NCBI GenBank assembly: GCA_001899775.1
Contig: MKWN01000038.1
Coordinates: 1 to 64,000 of the forward strand
Length of the DNA: 64,000 nucleotides
From: Thiobacillus sp. 65-29
Lineage (GTDB): Bacteria > Pseudomonadota > Gammaproteobacteria > Burkholderiales > Thiobacillaceae
Direction of reading: 5' to 3'
A model generated the notes under the pieces. It made no database searches. It saw only the letters and a list, made by a program, of their open reading frames with translations, and was not told the origin of the DNA. The translations under genes were made by a program, and so were the position numbers. Positions 27,066 through 35,294 of the stretch are shown here, piece after piece (the first letter of the stretch is position 1; each line of letters starts with the position of its first letter).

Positions 27066-27689
27066 TTAGAACAGACTTTCGGGGATGACCAGGACGTCGC
27101 CCGGCCGCATGTCGACGTTGGCGGCGATGTCGCCACCCTTGAGCAGGTCTTCCAGGCGCACGCCCAGACGCTCCTGCTTGCCTTCGCCGCCGCGCAGGAT
27201 GTAGGCCTTGTTGCCGGCCGCGAAATCCGTGAGACCGCCGACCGCGATCATCAGGTCGATCAGGCTCATCTTCTCGCGGTAGTTGAGCGCCTGCGGCTTG
27301 GCCGCCTCGCCCACCACGCGGATCTGCTGGTCGAATGGGCCGATGCCGCCACCGACGATGACGGTGGCGATCGGTTCCTGGATGTACTTGCCGAGCGCCT
27401 TCTCGATGTCGCGCGCGAGCTGGGTGGGTGTCTTGCCCGACGCCTGCAGGTCCTCGACCAGGTTCATGGTCATCTTGCCGTCCGGACGCACCGGGAAGCT
27501 GCCCGACACTTCCGGGTTGCGCCACACGAAGACCTGCACCGTATCGCCGGGGCCGATCAGGTAGTTCCATTCGACCTGGCCGGTGCGCTCGGGCGCGGGC
27601 GGATAGGTCGGCGTCGTGGAGCAGCCGGCGAGAAGGGCTGCGGCCAGCGCGATGCCGGCGCGTGCGATGGGCTTGTCGATCAAGAACAT
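27066..27689 (-). CDS. Polysaccharide export lipoprotein (Wza-like), exosortase A-associated
   Basis: A 207-aa lipoprotein. The signal peptide ends with lipobox LLAGC (Cys23). A poly-export domain follows (YLIGPGDTVQVFVWRNPEVSGSFPVRPDGK), then a SLBB-like domain (GEAAKPQALNYREKMSLIDLMIAVGGLTDFA). It probably forms the outer-membrane or periplasmic part of the export channel. It is the first gene of the leftward exopolysaccharide transcription unit, so its upstream region (27690-27893) should hold the main promoter. It is shorter than E. coli Wza, as usual for this family. Confidence 0.94.
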   Translation of the reverse strand: MFLIDKPIARAGIALAAALLAGCSTTPTYPPAPERTGQVEWNYLIGPGDTVQVFVWRNPEVSGSFPVRPDGKMTMNLVEDLQASGKTPTQLARDIEKALGKYIQEPIATVIVGGGIGPFDQQIRVVGEAAKPQALNYREKMSLIDLMIAVGGLTDFAAGNKAYILRGGEGKQERLGVRLEDLLKGGDIAANVDMRPGDVLVIPESLF

Positions 27690-27893
27690 GGTCCGTCTCC
27701 CTGTGTTATGCAGTTGGTCGGCGCAATATTATGCCAAATCGAATTGTACAACTGCCTGTTTCGGTCCAGATGGCAAGCAAACCACGGGCCATCCCCGGCA
27801 CCACGGCCCGGCGTGGATTGCCGACCCGCCGCACGGGGCGGGACGTCGATCCACCGACACCCCTGTCGTAAGCCCGCCACCCGTCGCGGTATC
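27690..27893. promoter_or_regulatory. Divergent intergenic region driving the exopolysaccharide locus
   Basis: This 204-bp region lies between the divergent export lipoprotein gene and the MazG-like gene. On the minus strand it has an A/T-rich patch at about 27724-27752 that includes CATAAT and the palindrome TTGTACAA, about 40-60 bp before the lipoprotein start. I could not find a well-spaced -35/-10 pair. A TGGC...TTGC pair resembles a sigma-54 site but is one base too short. The right half is GC-rich with nothing recognisable. Confidence 0.45.
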
Positions 27894-28274
27894 ATGGCGG
27901 CCATGGACACCCTGCCCCCCGCTGCCATCGACTCGCTCGACACCCTGCGCGAGCGCATCCGCGCCTTCGCCGAAGCGCGCGCCTGGGAACGGTATCACAC
28001 GCCGAAGAACCTGGCGATCGCGCTCGCGGTCGAGGCCGCCGAGCTGCTCGAACCGTTCCAGTGGCTGACCCCGGAGGAAAGCGCGGCGCTCGACACCACG
28101 CAGCGCGAGGCGGTGCGCCAGGAAATCGCCGACGTCCTCATTTATCTTACCCGCCTGGCCGACCTGCTCGACATCGACCTGCTCGAGGCCGCCGCCGACA
28201 AGCTCGCGCTCAACGCGCGCAAGTATCCGGTCGAGAAAGCCCACGGCAACGCCCTCAAATACACGGATTTCTAA
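27894..28274 (+). CDS. MazG-like nucleotide pyrophosphohydrolase (dCTPase type)
   Basis: A 126-aa all-alpha NTP-PPase. The helix with KNLAIALAVEAAELLEPFQWLT carries the EXXE metal-binding pair, and a second helix with EIADVLIYLTRLADLL carries the downstream E and D ligands. The small single-domain size matches the RS21-C6/DCTPP group that removes abnormal or excess dCTP-type nucleotides. ATGs at 27894 and 27903 are both possible starts; the first is listed. The gene leads a tight rightward run with the ferredoxin-like gene 1 bp after its stop. Confidence 0.85.
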   Translation: MAAMDTLPPAAIDSLDTLRERIRAFAEARAWERYHTPKNLAIALAVEAAELLEPFQWLTPEESAALDTTQREAVRQEIADVLIYLTRLADLLDIDLLEAAADKLALNARKYPVEKAHGNALKYTDF

Positions 28275-28275
28275 A

Positions 28276-28593
28276 ATGAGCGAATCGTATTACGCCCACC
28301 ATGTGTTCTTCTGCACCAACCAGCGCGAGGACGGCGCCAAGTGCTGCGGTGCGGCCGGCGGCCAGCGCATGCGCGACTATCTGAAGAAGAAGATCAAGCA
28401 GGCCGATCTCAACGGCAAGGGCAAGTGCCGCATCAATACCGCGGGCTGCATGGACCGTTGCGCGGAAGGTCCGCTGCTGGTGGTGTATCCTGAAGGGGTC
28501 TGGTACACCTACGTCGACGAGGCCGACATCGACGAGATCTTCGAGTCCCATCTCAAGGAGGGGCGTATCGTCGAGCGCTTGCGGGTGAAGTGA
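28276..28593 (+). CDS. Thioredoxin-like [2Fe-2S] ferredoxin
   Basis: A 105-aa protein. The N-terminal [22 protein letters not shown] and later [27 protein letters not shown] supply the Cys ligands of the thioredoxin-fold [2Fe-2S] family (Shethna/NuoE-like). The physiological partner is unknown. Its stop overlaps the GTG start of the alpha/beta hydrolase, so the two are co-translated. Confidence 0.92.
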   Translation: MSESYYAHHVFFCTNQREDGAKCCGAAGGQRMRDYLKKKIKQADLNGKGKCRINTAGCMDRCAEGPLLVVYPEGVWYTYVDEADIDEIFESHLKEGRIVERLRVK

Positions 28594-29192
28594 AACGCTA
28601 CAAGCTGCGCATCCCGGTGCCGGCGGGCAAGCTGGAGACCGTGATCGACGACCCCGAGACCGACCGCCGCGGCCTCTTGCTGGTGGCGCACCCGCACCCG
28701 CTGCACGGCGGCAGCCTCGACAACAAGGTGGTCACCACGCTCGCCAAGGCGGCCAACGAGGCGGGCTGGGTCAGCGTGCGGCCGAACTTCCGCGGCGTCG
28801 GCATGAGCGACGGCGAATTCGATGCCGGCGTCGGCGAAACCGACGATCTGCTCGCCGTGGCGCGTTTCGTCGAGGCCAGCTACCCGGGCCTGCCGTGGGC
28901 GCTCGCCGGCTTCTCCTTCGGCGCCTTCGTGCAGCACCGGCTGCGCCAGGAACTGCCGGCGGTGCGCCTCATCCTCGTCGCCCCGGCAGTCACCATGTAC
29001 GAATTCGATCCCGTCCCCACGGATACGGTGGTCATCTACGGCGACGACGACGAACTCATCCCGCCCGCGGCGATGCGCCAGTGGGCCGCGCAGCAAGGCC
29101 TCACGGTGAAGGAAATTGCCGGTGCGAGCCACTTCTTCCACGGCAAGCTGAAGGAACTGAAGCAGGTTTTTCTGGAGTCCTGCCCGTGCTGA
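28590..29192 (+). CDS. Alpha/beta hydrolase (COG2945-type)
   Basis: A 200-aa serine hydrolase. The GTG start at 28590 overlaps the ferredoxin stop by 4 bp. The oxyanion region is [14 protein letters not shown], the nucleophile elbow GFSFG, and the acid and base residues sit in [12 protein letters not shown] and GASHFFHGK. The family is widespread but its substrates are undefined. The gene overlaps the following ABC ATPase by 7 bp. Confidence 0.9.
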   Translation: MKRYKLRIPVPAGKLETVIDDPETDRRGLLLVAHPHPLHGGSLDNKVVTTLAKAANEAGWVSVRPNFRGVGMSDGEFDAGVGETDDLLAVARFVEASYPGLPWALAGFSFGAFVQHRLRQELPAVRLILVAPAVTMYEFDPVPTDTVVIYGDDDELIPPAAMRQWAAQQGLTVKEIAGASHFFHGKLKELKQVFLESCPC

Positions 29193-30091
29193 GCGTGCGC
29201 GGCCTGACCAAGCGCTACGGCACCACCACCGTGGTGCGCGGCCTCGATCTCACCGTGCGGCGCGGCGAATGTTTCGGGCTCCTCGGCCCCAATGGCGCCG
29301 GCAAGACCACCACGCTGCGCCTGCTGCTCGGGCTCATCGAGCCGGATGCCGGCAGCATCGAACTCGCCGGCCTGGCGGTGCCGCAACTGGCGCGCGAAGC
29401 ACGCGGCAAGGTCGGCGTCGTGCCGCAACTGGACAACCTCGATCCGGACTTCACCGTACGCGAGAACCTCATCGCCTACGGCCGCTACTTCGGCCTGTCG
29501 AAAGCGCAAATCACCGCGCGCGTGCCCGCGCTGCTCGACTTCGCGGGCCTTGCCAACAAGGCCGACGCGCCGATCGCGCAACTGTCCGGCGGCATGAAAC
29601 GGCGCCTGACGCTGGCGCGCGCGCTCGTGAACGATCCCGACATCCTGTTCCTCGACGAGCCCACCACCGGTCTTGACCCGCAGGCGCGCCACCTCATCTG
29701 GCAGGGTCTGCGACGGCTGATCGGCGAGGGCAAGACCATCGTCCTCACCACCCACTTCATGGACGAGGCGGAACGGCTCGCTGACCGCCTCGCCATCCTC
29801 GACCACGGCGCCATCGTCGCCGAGGGCGCGCCGCGCGCGCTCATCGAGTCGAACATCGAACCCGCGGTCGTCGAAGTGTTCGGCGAGGGGCTGGAAAACT
29901 GGGCGCGCGAACACGCGCCTTCGATCTGCCAGCGCTTCGAGCGCGTCGGCGAGACCCTGTTCTGCTACACGGGCGACGCCGACTGCGTGATCGACGCCCT
30001 CCACCACGTGCACGGCCTGCGCTACGTGCACCGCCCCTCGAACCTGGAGGACGTGTTCCTCAAGCTCACCGGGCGCGATCTCAGGGATTGA
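29186..30091 (+). CDS. ABC transporter ATP-binding protein (NodI/DrrA-like)
   Basis: A 301-aa ABC-2-type exporter ATPase. The GTG start at 29186 lies inside the hydrolase stop region and gives [12 protein letters not shown], the usual beginning. Walker A is GPNGAGKTT, the signature is LSGGMKRRL, and Walker B is [13 protein letters not shown] with the switch His in [14 protein letters not shown]-terminal dimerisation extension ends in [12 protein letters not shown], typical of NodI-type exporters. It pairs with the NodJ-like permease 153 bp downstream, beyond an inverted repeat. Cargo unknown. Confidence 0.95.
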   Translation: MLSVRGLTKRYGTTTVVRGLDLTVRRGECFGLLGPNGAGKTTTLRLLLGLIEPDAGSIELAGLAVPQLAREARGKVGVVPQLDNLDPDFTVRENLIAYGRYFGLSKAQITARVPALLDFAGLANKADAPIAQLSGGMKRRLTLARALVNDPDILFLDEPTTGLDPQARHLIWQGLRRLIGEGKTIVLTTHFMDEAERLADRLAILDHGAIVAEGAPRALIESNIEPAVVEVFGEGLENWAREHAPSICQRFERVGETLFCYTGDADCVIDALHHVHGLRYVHRPSNLEDVFLKLTGRDLRD

Positions 30092-30104
30092 GCGTGAGGG
30101 AGAG

Positions 30105-30245
30105 TCTTTTTTATCCGCGAAGGACGCGAAGGGGCGCGAAGAAAACCTTGAACCTGAAAACCGTGCCCGTATATGGCATAGGTACATGCCTGTGTTTCGG
30201 CGAAATTCCCTTCGTGTTCCTTCGCGCCCTTCGCGGATAGAAAAA
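30105..30245. repeat. Inverted pair of REP-like CCGCGAAGG repeats
   Basis: Two approximately 30-bp arms face each other: one at about 30107-30144 (ATCCGCGAAGGACGCGAAGG onward) and its imperfect reverse complement at about 30210-30245 (ending CCCTTCGCGGATAG). About 65 bp separate them. This sits in the gap between the two ABC exporter genes. The arms read as mobile, REP-like repeats. As RNA they would pair into a long stem that might alter the ATPase:permease ratio. Confidence 0.7.
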
Positions 30246-31030
30246 TGACCGGCTCCCTGCGACTCCCCCGTCTGTCCTGGCGCTTCGTCCCGGTGTGGCA
30301 GCGCAACTATCTGGTGTGGAAAAAACTCGCCATTCCGTCCATCCTCGGCAATCTCGCCGACCCGATGCTCTACATGCTCGGGCTGGGTTACGGCCTCGGC
30401 CGGCTCTTGCCGGACGTCGACGGCATGCCTTACCTCACTTTTCTTGCCGCCGGCACGGTCGCCTACAGCACCATGAACGCGGCGACCTTCGAGGTGCTGT
30501 ATTCGAGTTTCTCGCGCATGCACGTGCAGCGTACCTGGGACGCGCTGCTCAACGCGCCGCTCACGCTCGACGACATCCTGGCGGGCGAACTCGCCTGGGC
30601 GGTGTCGAAGAGCCTGCTCTCCGGACTGGCGATTCTGGCGGTGATCTGGGGGCTGGGCCTGTACGGCCACTTCTGGATGACGCTGTGGATCGTCCCGGTG
30701 GTGGCGATGGTGGGCTTCTGCTTCGGCGGCCTGGGCCTGGTGATGAACGCCGTGTCGCCGAGCTACGATTTCTTCCTCTACTACTTCACCCTGGCGATCA
30801 CGCCCATGGTGCTGCTGTGCGGCGTGTTCTTTCCGGTGTCGCAGTTGCCGCTTCCGGTGCAGGCGGTGTCGGCCTGGCTGCCGCTCACCCACGCCATCGA
30901 TCTCGCGCGCCCGCTGGTCGTCGGCGACCTGCCCGCGAATATTCCGCTGCATGTCGCCGCGCTGCTCCTCTACGGCAGCGTCGGCTACGTCATCGCGCTG
31001 GCGCTGACGCGCCGGCGGCTGCTCCGGTAG
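30245..31030 (+). CDS. ABC-2 type transporter permease (NodJ-like)
   Basis: A 261-aa permease with six hydrophobic segments. It has a typical ABC-2 middle (MNAATFEVLYSSFSRMHVQRTWDALLNAPL) and a C-terminal FPVSQLPLPVQAVSAWLPLTHAIDLARPL block, the NodJ-family motif. It forms the membrane part of an exporter with the upstream NodI-like ATPase. Cargo could be a lipid-linked glycan or another amphiphile. Its ATG is right at the edge of an inverted repeat, so its ribosome-binding site (if any) is inside or beside that repeat arm. Confidence 0.94.
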   Translation: MTGSLRLPRLSWRFVPVWQRNYLVWKKLAIPSILGNLADPMLYMLGLGYGLGRLLPDVDGMPYLTFLAAGTVAYSTMNAATFEVLYSSFSRMHVQRTWDALLNAPLTLDDILAGELAWAVSKSLLSGLAILAVIWGLGLYGHFWMTLWIVPVVAMVGFCFGGLGLVMNAVSPSYDFFLYYFTLAITPMVLLCGVFFPVSQLPLPVQAVSAWLPLTHAIDLARPLVVGDLPANIPLHVAALLLYGSVGYVIALALTRRRLLR

Positions 31031-31173
31031 GAGGGCCGCCCTCGGCCCGATGGGGTGATGATTGTGGCGTCCGAAAATCGCGGCGAGGGCGCCGCTCCTA
31101 CAGAGGGCCCTTGGTGGGCGGCCCCCGGCGCGATGAGATAATGGTTATGGTGTCCGACAATCGCGGTGAGTAC
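31027..31173. repeat. REP-like palindrome plus degenerate direct repeat
   Basis: GTAGGAGGGCCGCCCTCG at about 31027-31044 faces CGAGGGCGCCGCTCCTAC at about 31083-31100. This is the GTAGGAGCGGC class of REP familiar from many proteobacteria. A roughly 48-bp unit (31043-31090, ending CCGAAAATCGCGGCGAG) is repeated degenerately at 31125-31173 (CCGACAATCGCGGTGAG). The whole block lies at the convergent ends of the ABC permease gene and lipA, and may serve as a bidirectional terminator. Confidence 0.65.
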
Positions 31174-31190
31174 CCGGAAGGCATAAAGGC

Positions 31191-32117
31191 TCACACCCCC
31201 GCCGCCTGCCGATCCGCGTGATAGCTCGAGCGCACCATCGGGCCGCAGGCCGCGTGTTTGAAACCCATTGCCAGCGCCTCCCGTTCGAACTCGGCAAAAC
31301 GCTCGGGGGTGACGAAGCGCAGCACCGGCAGGTGATGTTGCGAGGGTTGCAGGTACTGGCCGAGGGTGAGCATGTCGACGTCGTGCGCACGCAGGTCGCG
31401 CATGACTTCGAGGATTTCCTCGTCGGTTTCACCCACGCCGAGCATGAGGCCGGACTTGGTGGGGATGTCCGGGTGGCGCACCTTGAAGTCCTTGAGGAGC
31501 TTCAGCGAATGCGCGTAGTCGGCGCCCGGGCGCACCGCCTTGTACAGGCGCGGCACGGTTTCGAGATTGTGGTTCATGACGTCCGGCGGCGCGGCGTCCA
31601 GCGCGTCGAGCGCCTTCTCCAGGCGGCCACGAAAATCCGGGGTGAGAATTTCGATGCGCGTGGCGGGCGAAGTCTCGCGCACCGCCGCGATGCACCGGGC
31701 AAAATGCTCCGCCCCGCCGTCCCTCAGGTCGTCGCGATCGACGCTGGTGATGACCACGTATTTCAACGCCATCAATGCGATGGTCTCGGCCAGATGACGC
31801 GGTTCGTCGGCGTCGGGCGGCAGCGGCGTGCCGTGGCCGACGTCGCAGAACGGGCAGCGCCGCGTGCACAGGTCACCGAGGATCATGAACGTGGCGGTGC
31901 CGTGGCCGAAACATTCGCCGAGGTTGGGGCAGGAGGCTTCCTCGCATACGGTGTACAGCTTCGCTTCGCGCAGAATGCCCTTGAGCCGCCCGACATTGGG
32001 CAGGCTCGGCGATTTGGCGCGGATCCACGGCGGCAGGCGTTGTCTTTCCTGCGGCACGATCTTGATCGGGATGCGCGCGGTCTTCGCGGCGCCCTTGTGC
32101 TGGACGGGGTCTGCCAT
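31191..32117 (-). CDS. lipA: Lipoyl synthase
   Basis: A 308-aa radical SAM enzyme that inserts two sulfurs into octanoyl groups on E2 and GcvH proteins. Both iron-sulfur sites are visible: the auxiliary cluster in [13 protein letters not shown] and the radical SAM CxxxCxxC in [10 protein letters not shown]. Other family blocks are [19 protein letters not shown], and [20 protein letters not shown]. The lipB partner is about 2.3 kb away on the same strand, separated by three rightward genes, so the two are not one transcript. Confidence 0.97.
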   Translation of the reverse strand: MADPVQHKGAAKTARIPIKIVPQERQRLPPWIRAKSPSLPNVGRLKGILREAKLYTVCEEASCPNLGECFGHGTATFMILGDLCTRRCPFCDVGHGTPLPPDADEPRHLAETIALMALKYVVITSVDRDDLRDGGAEHFARCIAAVRETSPATRIEILTPDFRGRLEKALDALDAAPPDVMNHNLETVPRLYKAVRPGADYAHSLKLLKDFKVRHPDIPTKSGLMLGVGETDEEILEVMRDLRAHDVDMLTLGQYLQPSQHHLPVLRFVTPERFAEFEREALAMGFKHAACGPMVRSSYHADRQAAGV

Positions 32118-32151
32118 AATCTCTTTCCAGTATGAAAAGGAATTCTAACGC

Positions 32152-32712
32152 ATGCGCCTCCTTGCCCTGACCCTGCTGGCCGCGGGGCCGCTCGCCGCGG
32201 CCCCGGTGACGCCGAGCGTCGACCCCGAGACCGGCCTTGCCACCTGGCAGACCGAGTCGGCGGGCGCGCAGATACGGCTCACCCAGATCGGTCCGGACCA
32301 GGCGCGCGCCTTCTATCAGGCGCGCGGCTTTGCCGCCGCGGCGGCGGAGCGCTACGCGGCGGAATGCGTGTTCATGACCGTGGTGCGCAACGTCGGCGAC
32401 ACGCCGATCCGCCACCGTCTGGCCGACTGGCGCTACGTCACGGCGGACCAGGCGCCGCGCACGATCCGCAGCAAGGCCGAATGGGAACGTCTGTGGCGAC
32501 GCCTGGAGGTACCCGAGGCGGCGCGCATCGCGTTCAACTGGGCGCAGTTTCCCGCGACGCAGACCTTCGCGCCCGGCGACTGGAATCAGGGCATGACGAC
32601 CTACAGCGTGCCGCGCGGCGGCGAGTTCGACCTGCGCGTCACGTGGCGCGCCGGCGGCGCGACGCATTCAACCACCCTCGAAAAAGTGAGATGTGCCAAT
32701 GACGCTTCGTGA
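32152..32712 (+). CDS. Uncharacterised exported protein
   Basis: A 186-aa protein with a short signal peptide (MRLLALTLLAAGPLAAA) and no family that I recognise. The mature part has a Trp-rich beta-like character (LATWQTESAGAQIRLTQIGPDQARAFYQARGF; FNWAQFPATQTFAPGDWNQGMTTY). Its stop overlaps the start of the TlpA-like gene by 14 bp, so the two are probably made together in the periplasm. A role linked to periplasmic redox folding is only a context guess. Confidence 0.75.
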   Translation: MRLLALTLLAAGPLAAAPVTPSVDPETGLATWQTESAGAQIRLTQIGPDQARAFYQARGFAAAAAERYAAECVFMTVVRNVGDTPIRHRLADWRYVTADQAPRTIRSKAEWERLWRRLEVPEAARIAFNWAQFPATQTFAPGDWNQGMTTYSVPRGGEFDLRVTWRAGGATHSTTLEKVRCANDAS

Positions 32713-33244
32713 CACCCTCATCGCCGCACTGGCAGCGCTTGCGCTTGCCGGCGGCGCCACCGCACCGGCACGGGCGGCCGACCTGCCGCCGCTGTCGCAC
32801 AGCCTGACCCGGCTCGCCCCGCAGCCGGCGCCGGCGCTTAAACTCAAGGACCTCGACGGCAAGCTTCACGATCTCGCGAGCCTGCGCGGCAAGGTCGTGC
32901 TGATCAATTTCTGGGCGACCTGGTGTCCGCCGTGCCGCCGTGAAATGCCGTCGATGGAGCGGCTGCGGCAGGCGCTGGCGAACGAGGCTTTCGTCGTGCT
33001 TGCGGTGGATGTCGGCGAGAATGCCGACACCATCGAGACGTTCACCAGCCAGCTCGACACCACGCCGGGCTTCCCGATCCTGCTCGACACCACCAGCCGC
33101 GCCATGCGGGCGTGGAAGGTCGGCGGCCTGCCGACGACCTTCCTCGTCGACACGCGCGGCCGCATCGTCGCCAGTGCCGTCGGCGGGCGCGAGTTCGACC
33201 ATGCGGAGATCGTGAGCACCGTCCGCAGCCTGCTGAAAAAATAG
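32699..33244 (+). CDS. TlpA/ResA-like periplasmic thioredoxin
   Basis: A 181-aa protein with an N-terminal signal sequence (ALAALALAGGATAPARA), then a thioredoxin fold with active site WCPPC in VVLINFWATWCPPCRREMPSME and a cis-Pro loop GGLPTTFLVD. It probably reduces disulfides in the periplasm, for example in cytochrome c maturation or in specific client proteins. ATG at 32699 is preferred over the GTG at 32693. It is coupled to the exported protein encoded just upstream. Confidence 0.92.
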   Translation: MTLRDTLIAALAALALAGGATAPARAADLPPLSHSLTRLAPQPAPALKLKDLDGKLHDLASLRGKVVLINFWATWCPPCRREMPSMERLRQALANEAFVVLAVDVGENADTIETFTSQLDTTPGFPILLDTTSRAMRAWKVGGLPTTFLVDTRGRIVASAVGGREFDHAEIVSTVRSLLKK

Positions 33245-33324
33245 GCGGCGGCGCAAGGCCGCGCGCTCAAGCTTTCTTCCGGTCTGCCGATTGACCTCGT
33301 ATAGCCGTTTCTTCGGACATCGAT

Positions 33325-34374
33325 ATGAGGATCGTCAGCAGCGACATTCAGCTTGCCAGCCAGCACGCCGCCATCAGCCGGGATACGGTGAGGGAATCGC
33401 TGCGCGTGTGGGCGCGCCCGCCCGCGGACAGCGGCCGGTCCGGCAGCGCCAACGGCCTGCCCGAGCCGGACACCACCCTTCGCATATCCCCCGAGGCGCG
33501 CAGCGCGCTAAAGACCGCCCCCGCCAGCAAAGCCGATCCGGACGAGGCCCTCGAACTCGATCTGCGCTACCTGCTCGTCAAACGCATGGTCGAACAACTC
33601 ATCGGTCACGAAACCAGGCATCTGCGCGCGTCGGATCTACGCGCCGCCCCGCCGGCAGCCCCGCCTGCTCCGGCAACGGCTGGCGCGTCCGCGCCGCAGG
33701 CGGCCGGATTCGGTATCGAATACGAGCGCCACGAAAGCCACTACGAGGCGGAACAGACGCAGTTCTCTGCACAAGGCATGGTGAAAACGGCAGACGGCCG
33801 CGCCATCCGCTTCCAGCTCGAACTCGCCATGAGCCGGACATATTACCGCGAGGAAACGGTCAGCGTGCGCGCGGGTGATGCCGCGGCGAAAGACCCGCTG
33901 GTCATCAATTTCGCTGGCCAGACCGCGCAATTCGACGGCGCCCGCTTCTCGTTCGATCTCGATGCCGACGGCGTAGAGGACTCCATCGCCTTCGTCGCAT
34001 CCGGCAGCGGTTTCCTCGTCCTCGATCGCAACCGCGACGGGATCATGAACGACGGCAGCGAACTGTTCGGCCCGCGCACCGGCGACGGCTTCCAGGAACT
34101 GGCGCAGCACGACGCGGACGGCAACGGCTGGATCGACGACGCCGATGCGGTGTTCAGCGAACTCCAGGTCTGGACCCGCGACGCCGAAGGCCGGGACCGG
34201 CTCACCCCCCTCGCCGCGATGGGTATCGGCGCAATCGGTCTGGCGCACGTCGCCACGCCCTTCAGCCTGAAGACCGATGACAACGCACTGCTCGGCCAGG
34301 TCCGCAGCAGCAGCGTGTACCTGAATGAAAACGGCACGGTCGGCAGCGTGCAGCAGATCGATCTGGTCGTCTGA
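33325..34374 (+). CDS. Acidic protein with EF-hand-like calcium-binding loops
   Basis: A 349-aa protein without a signal peptide. The N-terminal half is low-complexity with an Ala/Pro-rich linker (about residues 108-128). The C-terminal half has Asp-rich loops: DLDADGVEDSIAF, DRNRDGIMNDGSELFG and DADGNGWIDDADAVF, which look like EF-hand or dockerin-type Ca2+ sites. The block LDRNRDGIMNDGSELFGPRTGDGF recurs in large secreted or regulatory proteins of proteobacteria. The function is unknown; it stands alone between the tlpA-like gene and the convergent lipB. Confidence 0.75.
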   Translation: MRIVSSDIQLASQHAAISRDTVRESLRVWARPPADSGRSGSANGLPEPDTTLRISPEARSALKTAPASKADPDEALELDLRYLLVKRMVEQLIGHETRHLRASDLRAAPPAAPPAPATAGASAPQAAGFGIEYERHESHYEAEQTQFSAQGMVKTADGRAIRFQLELAMSRTYYREETVSVRAGDAAAKDPLVINFAGQTAQFDGARFSFDLDADGVEDSIAFVASGSGFLVLDRNRDGIMNDGSELFGPRTGDGFQELAQHDADGNGWIDDADAVFSELQVWTRDAEGRDRLTPLAAMGIGAIGLAHVATPFSLKTDDNALLGQVRSSSVYLNENGTVGSVQQIDLVV

Positions 34375-34392
34375 ACCGAACAGCCGCTCCCG

Positions 34393-34992
34393 TCAGGCGT
34401 AGACCCCATCCAGCAAGGCACGGGCAAGCGCCTGTCCGGCCTCCACCGGCAACAGGCTCACACCGAGATCGCGACATTGCGTCACCCGCATCCCCGCGTA
34501 TCCGCACGGGTTGATGGCGGCAAACGGAGCAAGGTCCATGTCGACGTTGAGCGCGAGGCCGTGATAGGTGCAGCCACGCTTCACCCGCAGGCCGAGCGCG
34601 GCGATCTTGGCGCCCTCGACGTACACGCCGGGCGCGCCCGCCAGGCGTTGCGCCGCCACCGCGTGTGCGGCCAGCAGCTCGATCACCGCCTGCTCCATGC
34701 GCGCCACCAGTTCACGAACGCCGTAGCCGCGCCGGCGCAGGTCGACCAGCACATAGATGACGACCTGTCCCGGCCCATGGTAGGTGATCTGTCCACCGCG
34801 GTCGATCGGCACCAGCGGAATGTCGGTCGCCGCGAGCAGGTGCTCGCGCCTGCCCGCCTGTCCCAGCGTATACACCGGCGGATGCTCGAGCAGCCACAGT
34901 TCGTCCGGCGTGTCGGCATCGCGCCGTGCGGTGAAATCCTGCATCGCCCGCCAGGTCGGCTCGTACTCGACGCACCCCAGGCTGCGCACCAC
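34393..34992 (-). CDS. lipB: Octanoyltransferase
   Basis: LipB transfers octanoate from ACP to lipoyl-dependent proteins. The family blocks are [13 protein letters not shown] at the start, [32 protein letters not shown] (catalytic Lys) and [13 protein letters not shown] (catalytic Cys). The start is uncertain: GTG at 34992 lies just before the conserved VVRSLG, while GTG at 35034 overlaps the upstream stop and would translate a heptamer repeat as extra N-terminus. The shorter form (199 aa) is listed. Confidence 0.93.
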   Translation of the reverse strand: MVRSLGCVEYEPTWRAMQDFTARRDADTPDELWLLEHPPVYTLGQAGRREHLLAATDIPLVPIDRGGQITYHGPGQVVIYVLVDLRRRGYGVRELVARMEQAVIELLAAHAVAAQRLAGAPGVYVEGAKIAALGLRVKRGCTYHGLALNVDMDLAPFAAINPCGYAGMRVTQCRDLGVSLLPVEAGQALARALLDGVYA

Positions 34993-34999
34993 CGCCTTT

Positions 35000-35030
35000 C
35001 CCTGACCCCTGAATCCTGAATCCTGATCCC
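35000..35030. repeat. Heptamer-type tandem repeat between the ybeD-like gene and lipB
   Basis: CCTGACC-CCTGAAT-CCTGAAT-CCTGATC reads as a short tandem of degenerate CCTGAAT heptamers at the ybeD-lipB junction. A close copy sits at 62637-62671 at the junction of the P-loop gene and metA. The first 16 bases are identical in both places. Confidence 0.7.
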
Positions 35031-35294
35031 TCACAAGGCCATCTTCACCCACGGATGCGCAGTGATGTCGCGGTACAACGCATCCAGTTGCGCCTTCGAC
35101 GTCGCGCGCACCACCACAGTGACGGACAGATAGGTGCCGTTGCGCGAGGCGCGCATCTCCACGGTCTCGGGCCTGAAATCGGGGGCGTGGCGCAACACCA
35201 GCCCGACCATGGTCTGGGCGAAGTCGTCGCGCCGCTCACCCATGATCTTGATGGGGAAGTCGACCGGGAATTCCAGCAGCGTGTCCTCGCTCAT
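35031..35294 (-). CDS. ybeD: YbeD/DUF493-family protein
   Basis: An 87-aa ACT-like small protein ([63 protein letters not shown]). The family is encoded beside lipB in many proteobacteria and is thought to be regulatory, with no proven activity. The ATG at 35294 overlaps the stop of dat by 4 bp. Confidence 0.93.
   Translation of the reverse strand: MSEDTLLEFPVDFPIKIMGERRDDFAQTMVGLVLRHAPDFRPETVEMRASRNGTYLSVTVVVRATSKAQLDALYRDITAHPWVKMAL

Noticed and set aside
27720-27745. Sigma-54-like TGGC...TTGC pair upstream of the export lipoprotein gene
   Set aside because: The GG and GC dinucleotides are separated by 9 bases instead of the strict 10, so it is probably not a functional -24/-12 promoter despite the known RpoN link of exosortase A systems.
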